From contig NZ_CP017042.1 of NCBI RefSeq assembly GCF_001717585.1, forward strand, positions 471,501-535,500: a stretch of 64,000 bases of DNA, given 5' to 3'. Under the pieces are notes generated by a model. It searched no databases. It had not been told where the DNA came from and worked only from the letters and a program-made list of their open reading frames with translations. The first letter of the stretch is position 1. Each line of letters opens with the position of its first letter. Shown one piece after another: positions 21,412 through 30,897 of this stretch. The position numbers and the translations under genes were made by a program. The stretch is from Selenomonas sp. oral taxon 920 (GTDB lineage Bacteria > Bacillota > Negativicutes > Selenomonadales > Selenomonadaceae).

Positions 21412-22344
21412 ATGCTGTTTCACAAGGTTCTGGTGACTGGCTGCGGCGGCGATATTGGGCTTGCGATCGGACGTATCTTACAGGAAGAACGGTGCGCAGC
21501 CGCTGTGATCGGCTGCGATATAGAGGCGGATCATGCGGGATGGGTATTCTTTGATGACTGCTTTGTTGTTGAGAGAGCGACATCGTCGAACTACATGGAT
21601 TCCTTGATGCAGCTTGTGGAGAAGGAGCATATAGATCTCGTTATTCCGAGTTCTGAGCCTGAGCTGCGGACGCTGTACGCAAACGACTTTTTCGGACGGA
21701 AAGATCTGTTCCTGACCGCCAATAAGAAAGCGATGGAAGTTGGATTCGATAAGTATAGAACAGCAGAGTTCCTGCAAAAACATGGACTTCCTCATCCTTG
21801 GACACAAATTGCTGCACATGGGATGCCGCAGGAATTCCCCTGCATTTTGAAAAGTCGGACAGGGTGCGGCAGCAAGGATGTACGCATTCTTACAGAGGAA
21901 AATAATTGCGATCAGGTTTTTGAGAGCAAAGACGAAATCTTTCAAGAGTTGATCGAGGGCGATGACGCCGAATACACGTGTGGGCTTTTCCGCAGCTCCT
22001 CGGGAGAAATACGAAGCATTATTCTTCGGCGGAAATTGCGCGGCGGACTCACAGGAAGCGGCATTGTTGAGACGAACTCTGAGATCGAGGAATTGCTTCA
22101 TGCGATAGCCCTGCATCTTGATTTGCAGGGGAGCATCAATGTTCAGCTGCGTTTGCGTGCGGGTATTCCGTATGTTTTTGAAATCAATCCACGTTTTTCC
22201 AGTACGGTGCGGTTTCGATATAAGCTTGGATTTTCGGATGTGATTTGGTCAATGCAGGATTTTTTACATCGTGTTGTTGACCGTTATCAAACGCCTATGA
22301 TCGGGACTCGTTTTTACAAGATCTATGAAGATATTATTGGATAA
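21412..22344 (+). CDS. ATP-grasp ligase (carbamoyl-phosphate synthase-like)
   Basis: This 310-residue protein has an N-terminal pre-ATP-grasp Rossmann region (VLVTGCGGDIGLAIGRIL) and an ATP-grasp domain with FPCILKSRTGCGSKDV for the ATP-binding lysine, ELIEGDDAEYTCG, and the metal-binding INVQLRLRAGIPYVFEINPRF. Members join a carboxylate to an amine through an acyl phosphate (PylC- and carbamoyl-phosphate-synthase-like). Since PseH is not evident, this ligase is a candidate for acylating an amino group, perhaps with an amino acid; that is inference. AAAGGAGA precedes ATG 21412. It lies 23 bases ahead of pseI. Confidence 0.82.
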   Translation: MLFHKVLVTGCGGDIGLAIGRILQEERCAAAVIGCDIEADHAGWVFFDDCFVVERATSSNYMDSLMQLVEKEHIDLVIPSSEPELRTLYANDFFGRKDLFLTANKKAMEVGFDKYRTAEFLQKHGLPHPWTQIAAHGMPQEFPCILKSRTGCGSKDVRILTEENNCDQVFESKDEIFQELIEGDDAEYTCGLFRSSSGEIRSIILRRKLRGGLTGSGIVETNSEIEELLHAIALHLDLQGSINVQLRLRAGIPYVFEINPRFSSTVRFRYKLGFSDVIWSMQDFLHRVVDRYQTPMIGTRFYKIYEDIIG

Positions 22345-22366
22345 ATGATTATATGGGAGCTCGGAT

Positions 22367-23392
22367 ATGTGGAGTAAAATGGGGACGCCTTTTATCATTG
22401 CAGAGATGTCGGGCAATCATAACCAATCACTCGAGAGAGCACTCGCCATCGTTGATGCTGCGGCAGCGGCGGGGGTTGATGCGGTCAAGATTCAAACCTA
22501 TACCGCAGATACGATGACCCTCGATATTGATACGGGCGAATTTTTTATTGCGGATAAAGACAGCCTATGGGAGGGCGAGTCGCTATACCATCTATATGAG
22601 AAGGCGCATACCCCATGGGAATGGCATAAGCCTATCTTTGACCGCTGCAAGGCACACGGAATTATGGGATTCAGCACGCCGTTCGATGATACGTCGGTCG
22701 ATTTCCTTGAGGAACTTGGCGTTCCGTGCTATAAGATTGCATCATTTGAGAATGTCGATCTTCCTCTTATTCGGAAAGTTGCGCGGACAGGGAAGCCGCT
22801 TATTGTCTCGACCGGCATGACGACCGTATCGGAACTTGATGATCTCGTTCGAACGGCACGGGAGAATGGCTGCACAGATTTGACACTGCTCAAATGTACG
22901 AGCAGCTATCCGTCCTCTCCCGAGGGGACGAATCTTCGAACAATCCCACATATGCGGGAACTATTCCGTTGTGATGTGGGGCTGTCCGACCATACGCTCG
23001 GTATCGGTGTTGCCGTTGCGAGTGTTGCATTGGGGGCGACCGTGATCGAGAAACACTTTACATTGTCGCGTGCCGACGGAGGCGTCGATTCGGTCTTCTC
23101 TTTAGAGCCGGATGAGATGGCACAGCTCGTTCGAGAATGCCGTGTTGCTGCACTCGCGATGGGCGAGGTGCGCTATGAGATTACGGAACAGGAAAAGAAG
23201 TCCCTGCAGTTCCGACGTAGCCTATACGTTGCGGAGGATATGAAGGCGGGAGATGTCTTTACCGAAAAGAATCTGCGGCGCATCCGCCCGGGATTTGGCC
23301 TTTTACCCCAATACTATGATACGTTGCTTGGGCGACGAGTCAAATACAATGTGAAATGTGGGACACCTGTGTCTTGGGATTTGGTAGAGTAA
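22367..23392 (+). CDS. pseI: Pseudaminic acid synthase, PseI
   Basis: This 341-residue NeuB-family enzyme condenses the free altrose derivative with phosphoenolpyruvate to give pseudaminic acid. Seen are FIIAEMSGNHNQSLERAL, VDAVKIQTYTADTMTL, GFSTPFDDTSVDFLEELGV, the LLKCTSSYPSSPEGTNL strand and EKHFTLSRADGGVDSVFSLE. The C-terminal 60 residues form the SAF antifreeze-like domain (RSLYVAEDMKAGDVFTEKN). AEMSGNHN and the SRADGG-D region fit PseI more than NeuB or LegI. A GGGAG ribosome site precedes ATG 22367. Its presence with pseB, pseC and pseG makes a Pse-type product very likely. Confidence 0.92.
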   Translation: MWSKMGTPFIIAEMSGNHNQSLERALAIVDAAAAAGVDAVKIQTYTADTMTLDIDTGEFFIADKDSLWEGESLYHLYEKAHTPWEWHKPIFDRCKAHGIMGFSTPFDDTSVDFLEELGVPCYKIASFENVDLPLIRKVARTGKPLIVSTGMTTVSELDDLVRTARENGCTDLTLLKCTSSYPSSPEGTNLRTIPHMRELFRCDVGLSDHTLGIGVAVASVALGATVIEKHFTLSRADGGVDSVFSLEPDEMAQLVRECRVAALAMGEVRYEITEQEKKSLQFRRSLYVAEDMKAGDVFTEKNLRRIRPGFGLLPQYYDTLLGRRVKYNVKCGTPVSWDLVE

Positions 23393-23462
23393 TGGCTCTG
23401 TTTGAATCAATCGTAAAACACTCAATAGAGAATAAATAGTCAATACGTAAGGAGAATTGCAG

Positions 23463-25331
23463 ATGAGTGTGGAGATGACTAAAAAGAACAACAGAGTATT
23501 TCTTCCTATAACGATAAATAGAAAACTATGGAACTTTGATGCAGCAATGATTTTTCTTAACCAAGTATATTGTGAGCAGCTTGATGAAAAAGAAAAATCA
23601 AGATTACATTATAGCTTTTGTAATGTAAAACGGCCCATTAAGGATAAGCTTTTTCAGGATAATATCAAAGCTGTCGCTGCATGTATTGGCCAAGTTATAA
23701 GTAGTCATTCTAAGATTTATGAAGATAGGGAATACTGGGAGAGACTGTTTTTTAGATGCTTGTTGTATATTGTGTATGATGTCCAAGTAAAAATACTGCA
23801 ATTTGAGGCTCTCAAGAGCCAGTATCGTGGGCAGGAGTTTTATACATATACAAAAAAAGAATTCATGGATAAGAACTATTTTGAAGGCAGGCCAGATTCT
23901 CTATGGACGGATGATTATCATCTTTGGCTTTATACTTATTTGGCAAAAAGATATTTTGGAATTCAAGTAGAACCTGTCGAGATTAAAGGCCCATCCGTCG
24001 CAAGGGGAGAGATAGAGAAGAAAAAAAACTCTTTTCTACATACACTATATTATAAAATCAAGAAAGCATGTACGTCATCTCCACAATATATACTGAGAAA
24101 ACTAAGAGAATACATGTACATTAAAATTTTTCGTGGTAAAGAGGAGGTGTTGTATTATTGTTTAGACATTCCTGCTGATACGAGCTCGAAGTGGTTAATT
24201 GGATCCGTCGGAAAAATACAGCCTCTACAATTGCCCTTAATTGAAGTGAATGTTTCTATTTCGGATGAGTTGCGGCGGGACATAATATTTGCACTAAGGA
24301 ATGTTAACAATATATCCCCTATTGTTGCGGATATTATAGGGCGAACCTTACCGAAACTCTATCTTGAAGAATATAAATATCATCATGAAAACAGCTTGCA
24401 TTTCTTAACAACACATAAGAAATTGAAAGTCATATTATCATATACTGGAATACTGTCTTGCAGTAAGGAAACCATTTTTTCCTTCCTAGCGCAACGTCGT
24501 GGCGTAAAAATCCTGGAGCTGCAGCATGGGGGAAATTACGAACTAGTAGAAGGTATACTTGAACAAGAAGAATATTTAAGTGATGTTTTTTATTCATGGT
24601 CCAGAGGGGCAGCGAAGCCACGCTCTTCTATATGTGAGATTCTGAGCTCACCCTCATATAAATTTAGCTACTATTGGGATATGAAAAGCTCAGATCGATA
24701 TGTTCTTTTTGTTGGGACTGCATTCTGGGTGTATCCACACTATGATGACTCCTTAGATGATGTTCACAAGAAAAGATATATAGATCGACAGATTGAATTC
24801 TTTTCTGCTTTAGAAAAGCATGTGAGAGATAATCTATATGTAAAAGAATTCTATGTAGACTATGGCTGGCATATAGTATCTTGTCTAACAAAGTTGTTTC
24901 CTATGCTTCAATTTTTAGGCACTGAAAAGATTGCAACAAATTTCAGTGAAGTGGATATGATAGATAGAAATATTTCCTTTGCCGAGGTTTTGACAGGATG
25001 TAGGTTGATGGTATGTGATCATCTCTCAACGACATGGCGAGAAGCGCTGTATCTTAATAAGCCATTCATTATGCTTTTGGATAGACAAACATCGCATTTT
25101 AGAGAAGAGGCTCTTGAAAATGTACGTTTGATGGAGGAAGTTGGTATCATCATATATGATTGTGACGAAGCGGCCTGGTTGGTAAACCGGATACATGAAA
25201 ATGTTCAAGGGTGGTGGAATGAGCCCACGAGACAACGAGTTGTGAAAAAAATCCGAGAGGATTACTTATCTGAAGTGGATGATATTGATGATTGGTGGAT
25301 ACATGAATTACTGCGCCAAGCAAGGAAATGA
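23463..25331 (+). CDS. LIC12162-family-like putative transferase
   Basis: This 622-residue soluble protein resembles the LIC12162 family of putative transferases found with surface glycan loci. Near residue 350 is ILELQHGGNYE, which recalls the family's GxQHGGxYG, and near 517 is CDHLSTTWREALYLNKPF, matching its IDHLGTTxLEALAxNKP region, followed by the usual GWWNEP end pattern. The fold is probably GT-B-like. The first 350 residues are poorly conserved to my eye. It is markedly AT-rich and follows pseI, a place where a nonulosonic acid transferase could be expected. ATG 23463 has GGAG 8 bases upstream. Function is inferred only; no Maf-type transferase was found. Confidence 0.6.
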   Translation: MSVEMTKKNNRVFLPITINRKLWNFDAAMIFLNQVYCEQLDEKEKSRLHYSFCNVKRPIKDKLFQDNIKAVAACIGQVISSHSKIYEDREYWERLFFRCLLYIVYDVQVKILQFEALKSQYRGQEFYTYTKKEFMDKNYFEGRPDSLWTDDYHLWLYTYLAKRYFGIQVEPVEIKGPSVARGEIEKKKNSFLHTLYYKIKKACTSSPQYILRKLREYMYIKIFRGKEEVLYYCLDIPADTSSKWLIGSVGKIQPLQLPLIEVNVSISDELRRDIIFALRNVNNISPIVADIIGRTLPKLYLEEYKYHHENSLHFLTTHKKLKVILSYTGILSCSKETIFSFLAQRRGVKILELQHGGNYELVEGILEQEEYLSDVFYSWSRGAAKPRSSICEILSSPSYKFSYYWDMKSSDRYVLFVGTAFWVYPHYDDSLDDVHKKRYIDRQIEFFSALEKHVRDNLYVKEFYVDYGWHIVSCLTKLFPMLQFLGTEKIATNFSEVDMIDRNISFAEVLTGCRLMVCDHLSTTWREALYLNKPFIMLLDRQTSHFREEALENVRLMEEVGIIIYDCDEAAWLVNRIHENVQGWWNEPTRQRVVKKIREDYLSEVDDIDDWWIHELLRQARK

Positions 25332-25460
25332 CTGAATTATGATGAAGAGAAGGCTATTTGATGAAAGTGGAAAGCATATCAACTGTTCTTCAGATAAAAG
25401 CCCCTTTATTTTATCTCAGCTTGGTCTAGGGATATGGCTGCTATGGAGTGATATGGAACT

Positions 25461-26678
25461 ATGCCCTTTTTTTCAGTGATAATACCGACAAAGGCAAGAC
25501 CTGCTATGGTGGATATAGCACTTTATTCCTTACATCACCAAACGTTTTCAGATTTTGAAGTCATCATTACCGACGATTATGATGATGAAGATCTTTCCTG
25601 TAAGACCATTGTTAAAAAATATCAAGATGAGCGCTTTATCTATGTGCATCCACCAGATGATCCCGTTTTGGGAATGTGTGGGAATTGGGAATATGGATTA
25701 CAGTTTGCATCTGGACGGTATGTCGGCTTCATGCAGGATAAGATGTATATGTATTCAGATACACTACAGAGCCTACACACATGTATTCAGGAAGAAAAGA
25801 TGCCGGATATGCTTAATTGGGGGTGGGACTTTTACAGTTTATATCAAATGGATGGAAAATCGTTTGAAGGAAAATTGGATCGTCGCCTAGATACGGTGAA
25901 CAAGTGGGAAAAATGTGATCCGAAGGCGGCGATTGCAAAAAAGTTGGATTTTCCTAATGGAAATTTTCAAGATCATGGTGGCATTCCCGGATGTGGCAGT
26001 TTGTTAGGAGGGGTTATAAGAGCAGAAATTCTTCATAAAATCAAGGATACATATGGCAGCGTATTCAATTTTTTTAATCCGGACTATGGGCCGCCTTTAT
26101 TGATTTTGAGCTATGTGAAAACGCTGGTTTTTTTTCGTGATAATTTGTATGTTATGATCCCCTTGTCGGATTCGGAAGGGATTGTACATAGCATATCGTA
26201 TGCGGCGGCATGTAAATTTCAAGAGCTGAGTCCATGTGGGATAGAACGTTTGCAGTATGCGACTGTTCCGCATCTGCGGATTACGAATACAAATATGATT
26301 TCAGCGGATTATAATTATACAATGCATATGCTTAGTAGGAGCGAACGTTGCAATGAAGAAAATGTGTTTAAAGGTATTATCAGGGAGGCAGAATGCATAA
26401 GATATGATACACAGGAGGACTATCAACGAGAAAATGAGAGAATAAAAAAAGCCTGTCAGAAAAGGAATTGGGAAGTAGTGAAACTGCCTCAGGATACGAG
26501 AGGTGGCGCGATATTGCAGTGTGTGAATGAAGAAAAAAAGGGAAATATTCTATTGGATCTTATTCGCAGAGTTATTCCTTCCTGGCTGAAAAGCGTGATA
26601 AAATCTTGTTTAGGAATGCCTCGATATATAACAGTGCAGTATCAGTCGCCAAAAGAGAGTGTTTTTCGTCAGTGCTGA
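25461..26678 (+). CDS. Family 2-type glycosyltransferase
   Basis: This 405-residue GT-A protein begins FFSVIIPTKARPAMVDIALY and has FEVIITDDYDDEDLSCKTIV; the pattern GRYVGFMQDKMYMY near residue 90 stands where the DXD motif normally occurs and reads QDK, so metal binding may differ. The C-terminal 150 residues are not obviously part of the GT core. It is AT-rich like the preceding LIC12162-like gene, from which a 129-base gap without a convincing gene separates it. It ends 45 bases before ugd. Acceptor and donor are unknown. Confidence 0.75.
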   Translation: MPFFSVIIPTKARPAMVDIALYSLHHQTFSDFEVIITDDYDDEDLSCKTIVKKYQDERFIYVHPPDDPVLGMCGNWEYGLQFASGRYVGFMQDKMYMYSDTLQSLHTCIQEEKMPDMLNWGWDFYSLYQMDGKSFEGKLDRRLDTVNKWEKCDPKAAIAKKLDFPNGNFQDHGGIPGCGSLLGGVIRAEILHKIKDTYGSVFNFFNPDYGPPLLILSYVKTLVFFRDNLYVMIPLSDSEGIVHSISYAAACKFQELSPCGIERLQYATVPHLRITNTNMISADYNYTMHMLSRSERCNEENVFKGIIREAECIRYDTQEDYQRENERIKKACQKRNWEVVKLPQDTRGGAILQCVNEEKKGNILLDLIRRVIPSWLKSVIKSCLGMPRYITVQYQSPKESVFRQC

Positions 26679-26723
26679 ATATACCATTTACTTGTTGTCC
26701 GACAAAGTCATAGAGAGGGAAAT

Positions 26724-27890
26724 ATGAAGATCGCAATCACGGGTACAGGTTATGTAGGACTGTCGAACGGTCTTTTGCTTGCACAGAATCATGATGTGTG
26801 TGCGTATGATATTGATCCTGCCAAGGTGGCGCTGCTCAATCAGCAACGTTCGCCGATTGTCGATGCAGATATTGAGGCGTATCTTCGTAAGGAAGCATTG
26901 TCCTTCTGTGCTACAACAGATCCCGAGGAAGCGTTTTGTGGGGCGGAATATGTCATTATAGCAACGCCGACGGACTATGATCCCAAGCGGAATTTTTTCG
27001 ATACATCATCGGTGGAGGATGCGCTGAAGAAGATCCTCGCGATCAATCCGAATGCTCATATTGTCATTAAGTCCACTGTGCCGGTCGGTTACACGAAGTC
27101 GCTCCAGCGACATTATACGTGTGAAAATATCTTTTTTGCGCCGGAGTTTCTGCGCGAGGGGAAGGCTCTTCATGACAATCTCTATCCGTCGCGCATCATC
27201 ATCGGTGCACAGACGGCGGCGGCAAAGCTATTTGCACAATTACTGGTTGAAGGCGCGATAAAAAAAGATGTGCCGGTGCTCTTTATGGAGTCAACGGAAG
27301 CAGAGGCAGTCAAGCTCTTTGCGAACACCTATCTTGCTCTTCGTGTGGCGTACTTTAACGAGCTGGACAGCTATGCGGAACTGCGCGGTCTGGACAGTGG
27401 GCAGATTATTGAGGGCGTATGCCTCGATCCGCGCATCGGTATGGACTATAACAATCCTTCGTTTGGGTATGGAGGGTACTGTCTGCCGAAGGATACAAAG
27501 CAGCTTTTAGCAAATTATAAAGATATACCGCAAAATCTTATCACTGCTATTGTGCAGGCGAATCATACAAGAAAAGATCACATCGCCGAGATGATCCTTG
27601 CAAAAGAGCCTCGGACGGTAGGCATCTATCGATTGACGATGAAAACAGGATCCGATAATTTCCGTGCTTCGGCGATTCAGGGGATTATCAAGCGACTCCG
27701 CGCAGAGGGCGCGCAGGTCGTTATTTACGAGCCAATGGCGGAGAAAGCGGAACTGTTTCACTGCCGGATTCTCCATGATATCGAGGAGTTTAAGCGGGGG
27801 AGCGATATCATCGTAGCGAATCGCTGGTCGGCAGAGTTGTCTGATGTCAAGGACAAGGTCTACACACGGGATATTTTTAGAAGAGACTAG
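26724..27890 (+). CDS. ugd: UDP-glucose 6-dehydrogenase
   Basis: This 388-residue enzyme oxidises UDP-glucose to UDP-glucuronate. Seen are the N-terminal NAD motif [19 protein letters not shown], the strand [30 protein letters not shown], and the catalytic cysteine in [18 protein letters not shown]. It has the short form length of enterobacterial Ugd. GAGAGGG precedes ATG 26724. The next gene is an asparagine synthase-like amidotransferase, so UDP-glucuronate or a derivative may be amidated. UDP-N-acetyl-sugar dehydrogenases (WbpO/WecC) are longer and differ in the active-site loop, so Ugd is the better call. Confidence 0.92.
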   Translation: MKIAITGTGYVGLSNGLLLAQNHDVCAYDIDPAKVALLNQQRSPIVDADIEAYLRKEALSFCATTDPEEAFCGAEYVIIATPTDYDPKRNFFDTSSVEDALKKILAINPNAHIVIKSTVPVGYTKSLQRHYTCENIFFAPEFLREGKALHDNLYPSRIIIGAQTAAAKLFAQLLVEGAIKKDVPVLFMESTEAEAVKLFANTYLALRVAYFNELDSYAELRGLDSGQIIEGVCLDPRIGMDYNNPSFGYGGYCLPKDTKQLLANYKDIPQNLITAIVQANHTRKDHIAEMILAKEPRTVGIYRLTMKTGSDNFRASAIQGIIKRLRAEGAQVVIYEPMAEKAELFHCRILHDIEEFKRGSDIIVANRWSAELSDVKDKVYTRDIFRRD

Positions 27891-27916
27891 GGTCTTAGGC
27901 CAGGAGGTGAGAGCGT

Positions 27917-29812
27917 ATGTGCGGATTTGCGGGGATCGTACGTCCAGGAGCAAGTGAGGAGAAAGAGTGTGTTGATGCAATGCTTGACACGATCCGACAT
28001 CGTGGACCGGACGAGCAGGGCGTGTATATGTTCTCAAACTGTGCTCTCGGACATGTGCGTCTTAGCATCGTAGACATGGTGTCCGGGCGGCAGCCCATGC
28101 TCTCGGAACACAATGATATGGGCGTTGTGTTCAATGGGGAAATCTATGGATTTCGTGAAATTCGTGAGGAACTTTACGCAGATGGGACGGCCTTTCACAC
28201 CAACTCAGATACGGAGGTTCTCCTTGCGCTTTATCAGAAATATGGCGGACAGATGCTTTCGCATCTGCCGGGCATGTTTGCCTTTGCTCTATGGGATGAT
28301 CGGGAGCAACGTCTTTTTTGTGCGCGTGATCGATTCGGAGAGAAGCCGTTTTACTATGCTGTCGGACGAAATGGAGAGCTGATCTTCGCCTCAGAAATCA
28401 AGTCGATCCTAGCAAGCAATCTCGTTGACCCTGTCCTGGATATGCGTGCAGTCTCGCATTATTTGAATTACTCATATATTTATCCGACACTTACAATTTA
28501 TAAGAACATATTTACGCTGCCGCCCGCGCATTCGCTTTGCTATCGTGCAGGGTGCATTGAGGTCGAACGGTACTGGACACTTCCCGAGACGAATACGAAA
28601 ATCGGGGAGGAGGAGGCTGTCGAGGAGTTTTCGCGGCTTTTTCATCAGGCGGTTCGGCGGCAGCTGGTCGCCGATGTCCCTGTGGGAGCGTTTCTCTCCG
28701 GCGGACTGGACTCCGGCTCTGTTGTTGCGATTGCATCGGACTATGTGCCGAAATTGACGACCATTTCGTTTTCCTTTCGCGAAGGGATTGACGAGTCGCC
28801 GATTGCACATACGATGGCGGAACGATATGGAACGAACCATATTAATGTGCGAGATATTGATTTTGATACGGCATCGATGTTGATAAAGATGCAGGAAATC
28901 TTCGATGAGCCGTTTGCCGATCCTGCTGCGATTCCTGCCTATCTGATCGCGAAGGAGGCGCGCAAGCATGCTAAGGTCGTTCTGACCGGAGATGCCGGCG
29001 ATGAGATGCTGGGCGGCTACGATACCAAATATTCCGCATTCGCCTATGCACGGCGTTTTGAGGAACAAAATATTTCCATCTCGTTATATCGACGACGGCT
29101 TCAGGCAGCTCATTTCGCGCAGCGTGTAAAAAGAAAACTGAAAACACTGTGCTCTATGGACAGACAGTCATCTGCTGTGCGTGATACGGAGATTCGTATG
29201 CGTGCTCTCGACATCTATGCGGATGCTCCACAAAACATTGCGGATTACGCACGGAGCACGTTTCGACTGCTCAGTAAGGAACAGGCACATGCGCTCGGTC
29301 TTGCACCGCTTGGCGATGATTATTGGCTGAACGAGGGACTTCTCGGAGGGAACGCGCTTGATGATGCAATCCGCATTGACTTGCTCGACTATCTTCCGGG
29401 CAACGGGTTCGTCAAATCGGATCGAACGACGATGGCGGTTTCTCTTGAAAGCAGGACGCCGTTCTGTGATGTCGAATTGGCAATGTTTGCGATCAGTCTG
29501 CCATTTTCGATGAAAGTGCGCGAGAAGTCCGCGAAGTACATCATGCGAAAAGCCTTGGGCAATCGCTGGACGGATGCGGTAAAGGGCTTTGCCAAAAACG
29601 GATTTTCGCCACCGTTCGGCGCATGGCTGCAGGAACCCAAGGTGAAGGAGATGACTTCGGTTTATCTGCACGAACGAGACAGAAAGATCTTTGATGTTCT
29701 TGATTTCGATGGTGTACAAGCGATTATGAAAGACCAGAATGCTGTTTGGCAGCAATGGATGCTGCTGCAGCTCTCCATGTGGCTGGAACTGCATCCATGC
29801 AGACTGGCGTGA
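27917..29812 (+). CDS. asnB: Glutamine-hydrolysing asparagine synthase-like amidotransferase
   Basis: This 631-residue protein has an N-terminal class II glutaminase domain starting MCGFAGIVRPG with the nucleophile Cys2, RHRGPDEQG and GVVFNGEIYG, then a synthase domain with the PP-loop AFLSGGLDSGSVVAIASDY near residue 260 and VVLTGDAGDEMLGGYD. True AsnB makes asparagine; paralogues in glycan loci (such as WbpS) amidate hexuronic acids. The location directly after ugd, 26 bases away, and before a glycosyltransferase supports the second role, by inference. A strong AGGAGGTGAG ribosome site precedes the ATG. Complete length. Confidence 0.85.
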   Translation: MCGFAGIVRPGASEEKECVDAMLDTIRHRGPDEQGVYMFSNCALGHVRLSIVDMVSGRQPMLSEHNDMGVVFNGEIYGFREIREELYADGTAFHTNSDTEVLLALYQKYGGQMLSHLPGMFAFALWDDREQRLFCARDRFGEKPFYYAVGRNGELIFASEIKSILASNLVDPVLDMRAVSHYLNYSYIYPTLTIYKNIFTLPPAHSLCYRAGCIEVERYWTLPETNTKIGEEEAVEEFSRLFHQAVRRQLVADVPVGAFLSGGLDSGSVVAIASDYVPKLTTISFSFREGIDESPIAHTMAERYGTNHINVRDIDFDTASMLIKMQEIFDEPFADPAAIPAYLIAKEARKHAKVVLTGDAGDEMLGGYDTKYSAFAYARRFEEQNISISLYRRRLQAAHFAQRVKRKLKTLCSMDRQSSAVRDTEIRMRALDIYADAPQNIADYARSTFRLLSKEQAHALGLAPLGDDYWLNEGLLGGNALDDAIRIDLLDYLPGNGFVKSDRTTMAVSLESRTPFCDVELAMFAISLPFSMKVREKSAKYIMRKALGNRWTDAVKGFAKNGFSPPFGAWLQEPKVKEMTSVYLHERDRKIFDVLDFDGVQAIMKDQNAVWQQWMLLQLSMWLELHPCRLA

Positions 29813-29848
29813 CTTCGATGCAGTGCAGACGATCTTTCGATTGAATGG

Positions 29849-30826
29849 GTGATTGATTTGAACTACGCCGACTTGGTATGGGATCATGACGAGAATGCTC
29901 ATGCAGAGTATATGAACAATCTTGCGCCGATTGTACTTTTTACCTATAACCGCCTTGACCATACAAAGCAGACGGTGGAGGCTCTTCGGGAAAATCTCTA
30001 TGCAAAGGAAAGTGTGCTCTATATATACTCCGATGCGCCAAAGACGGAGACGGCGGCCGAAGCTGTACAGGCGGTGCGCGACTATCTCCATACGATTGAT
30101 GGATTTCGTGGAGTCCATATCATTCTTCGTGAGGAGAATTGGGGGCTTGCACGCAATATCATGAATGGTGTGACGCAGATTGTAAATCAATATGGGAAGA
30201 TCATCGTTCTTGAGGATGACATTGTTACATCAAAGTATTTCCTGAAGTACATGAATGATGCGCTTGAGATATACAAGGGATCTCCGCGGGTTATGAATAT
30301 CTCTGCTTACATGTATCCGCTCGCAACGGAGGATTTACCTGAAGTCTTTTTCATGCATTATGGGTATTGCTGGGGATGGGCGACGTGGAAGGATGCATGG
30401 TCACATTTCGAGAGAGAACCGGAGAAGTTAATACAAGAATTTACAAAAGATGATATCTATCGGTTCAATCTTGAGGGTGCAGTGGACGTTTGGCAACAAG
30501 TCATAGCCAATGAGGAAGGTCAACTATACACGTGGGCTGTTTTCTGGTATGCTGCTATTTTCCGGAATCAGGGACTGACCCTGACACCAAGAACCTCACT
30601 TACGCTGAATGTCGGTATGGATGGAACGGGCGAGCATTGTGGTACGACCAATCTATATGACTCCGCTGTCAATATGGATGTAATACAATATTTTCCTTTA
30701 GAGATCCAAGAACTTCCCCTTGCAAGAGCACGCCACCGCCTCTTTTTTGAGAGACAGAAACAGAGTTTCCTTAGGCGATTGGCAAGCAAAGGGAAGAACA
30801 GCATACGAAAACTGTTACAACCTTAG
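29849..30826 (+). CDS. GNT-I-like glycosyltransferase
   Basis: This protein of up to 325 residues resembles the GNT-I/alpha-1,3-mannosyl-glycoprotein N-acetylglucosaminyltransferase type of GT-A enzymes. Seen are PIVLFTYNRLDHTKQTVEAL, IYSDAPKTETAAEAVQAVRD, and IIVLEDDIVTSKYFLKYMND with the metal-binding EDD; GYCWGWATWKDAWSHFERE is a hallmark of the group. The GTG at 29849 has a poor ribosome site; TTG 29858 and ATG 29912 are alternatives, the last placing the conserved APIVLFTYNR at the N-terminus. It follows asnB by 36 bases. The donor is not readable. Confidence 0.8.
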   Translation: MIDLNYADLVWDHDENAHAEYMNNLAPIVLFTYNRLDHTKQTVEALRENLYAKESVLYIYSDAPKTETAAEAVQAVRDYLHTIDGFRGVHIILREENWGLARNIMNGVTQIVNQYGKIIVLEDDIVTSKYFLKYMNDALEIYKGSPRVMNISAYMYPLATEDLPEVFFMHYGYCWGWATWKDAWSHFEREPEKLIQEFTKDDIYRFNLEGAVDVWQQVIANEEGQLYTWAVFWYAAIFRNQGLTLTPRTSLTLNVGMDGTGEHCGTTNLYDSAVNMDVIQYFPLEIQELPLARARHRLFFERQKQSFLRRLASKGKNSIRKLLQP

Positions 30827-30857
30827 GTTAGAGAGAGGGAGAATCTTAACAATAACA

Positions 30858-30878
30858 TCAAAAGCAATGTGCTTTTGA
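30858..30878 (+). promoter_or_regulatory. Perfect hairpin just before a ribosome site
   Basis: TCAAAAGCA (30858-30866) and TGCTTTTGA (30870-30878) form a perfect 9-base-pair stem with a 3-base loop. The right arm ends directly before GGAAAAGG, the likely ribosome site for the gene at 30898. There is no T-run after it on the + strand, so it is not a standard terminator. It may protect the RNA 5' side or tune translation; function is inferred. Confidence 0.4.
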
Positions 30879-30897
30879 GGAAAAGGTGCGATGATAG

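Noticed and set aside
25339-25479. A 46-codon ORF in the gap before the glycosyltransferase at 25461
   Set aside because: It overlaps the next start, has a poor ribosome site and no known similarity; the gap is more likely a remnant of an edited gene border.
26695-26705. Palindrome TTGTCCGACAA before ugd
   Set aside because: Eleven bases are too few to stand out from chance, and no second copy was noticed.
29168-30190. A 340-codon minus-strand frame across asnB and the next transferase
   Set aside because: It covers two real genes and their gap, and its product has no recognisable domain.
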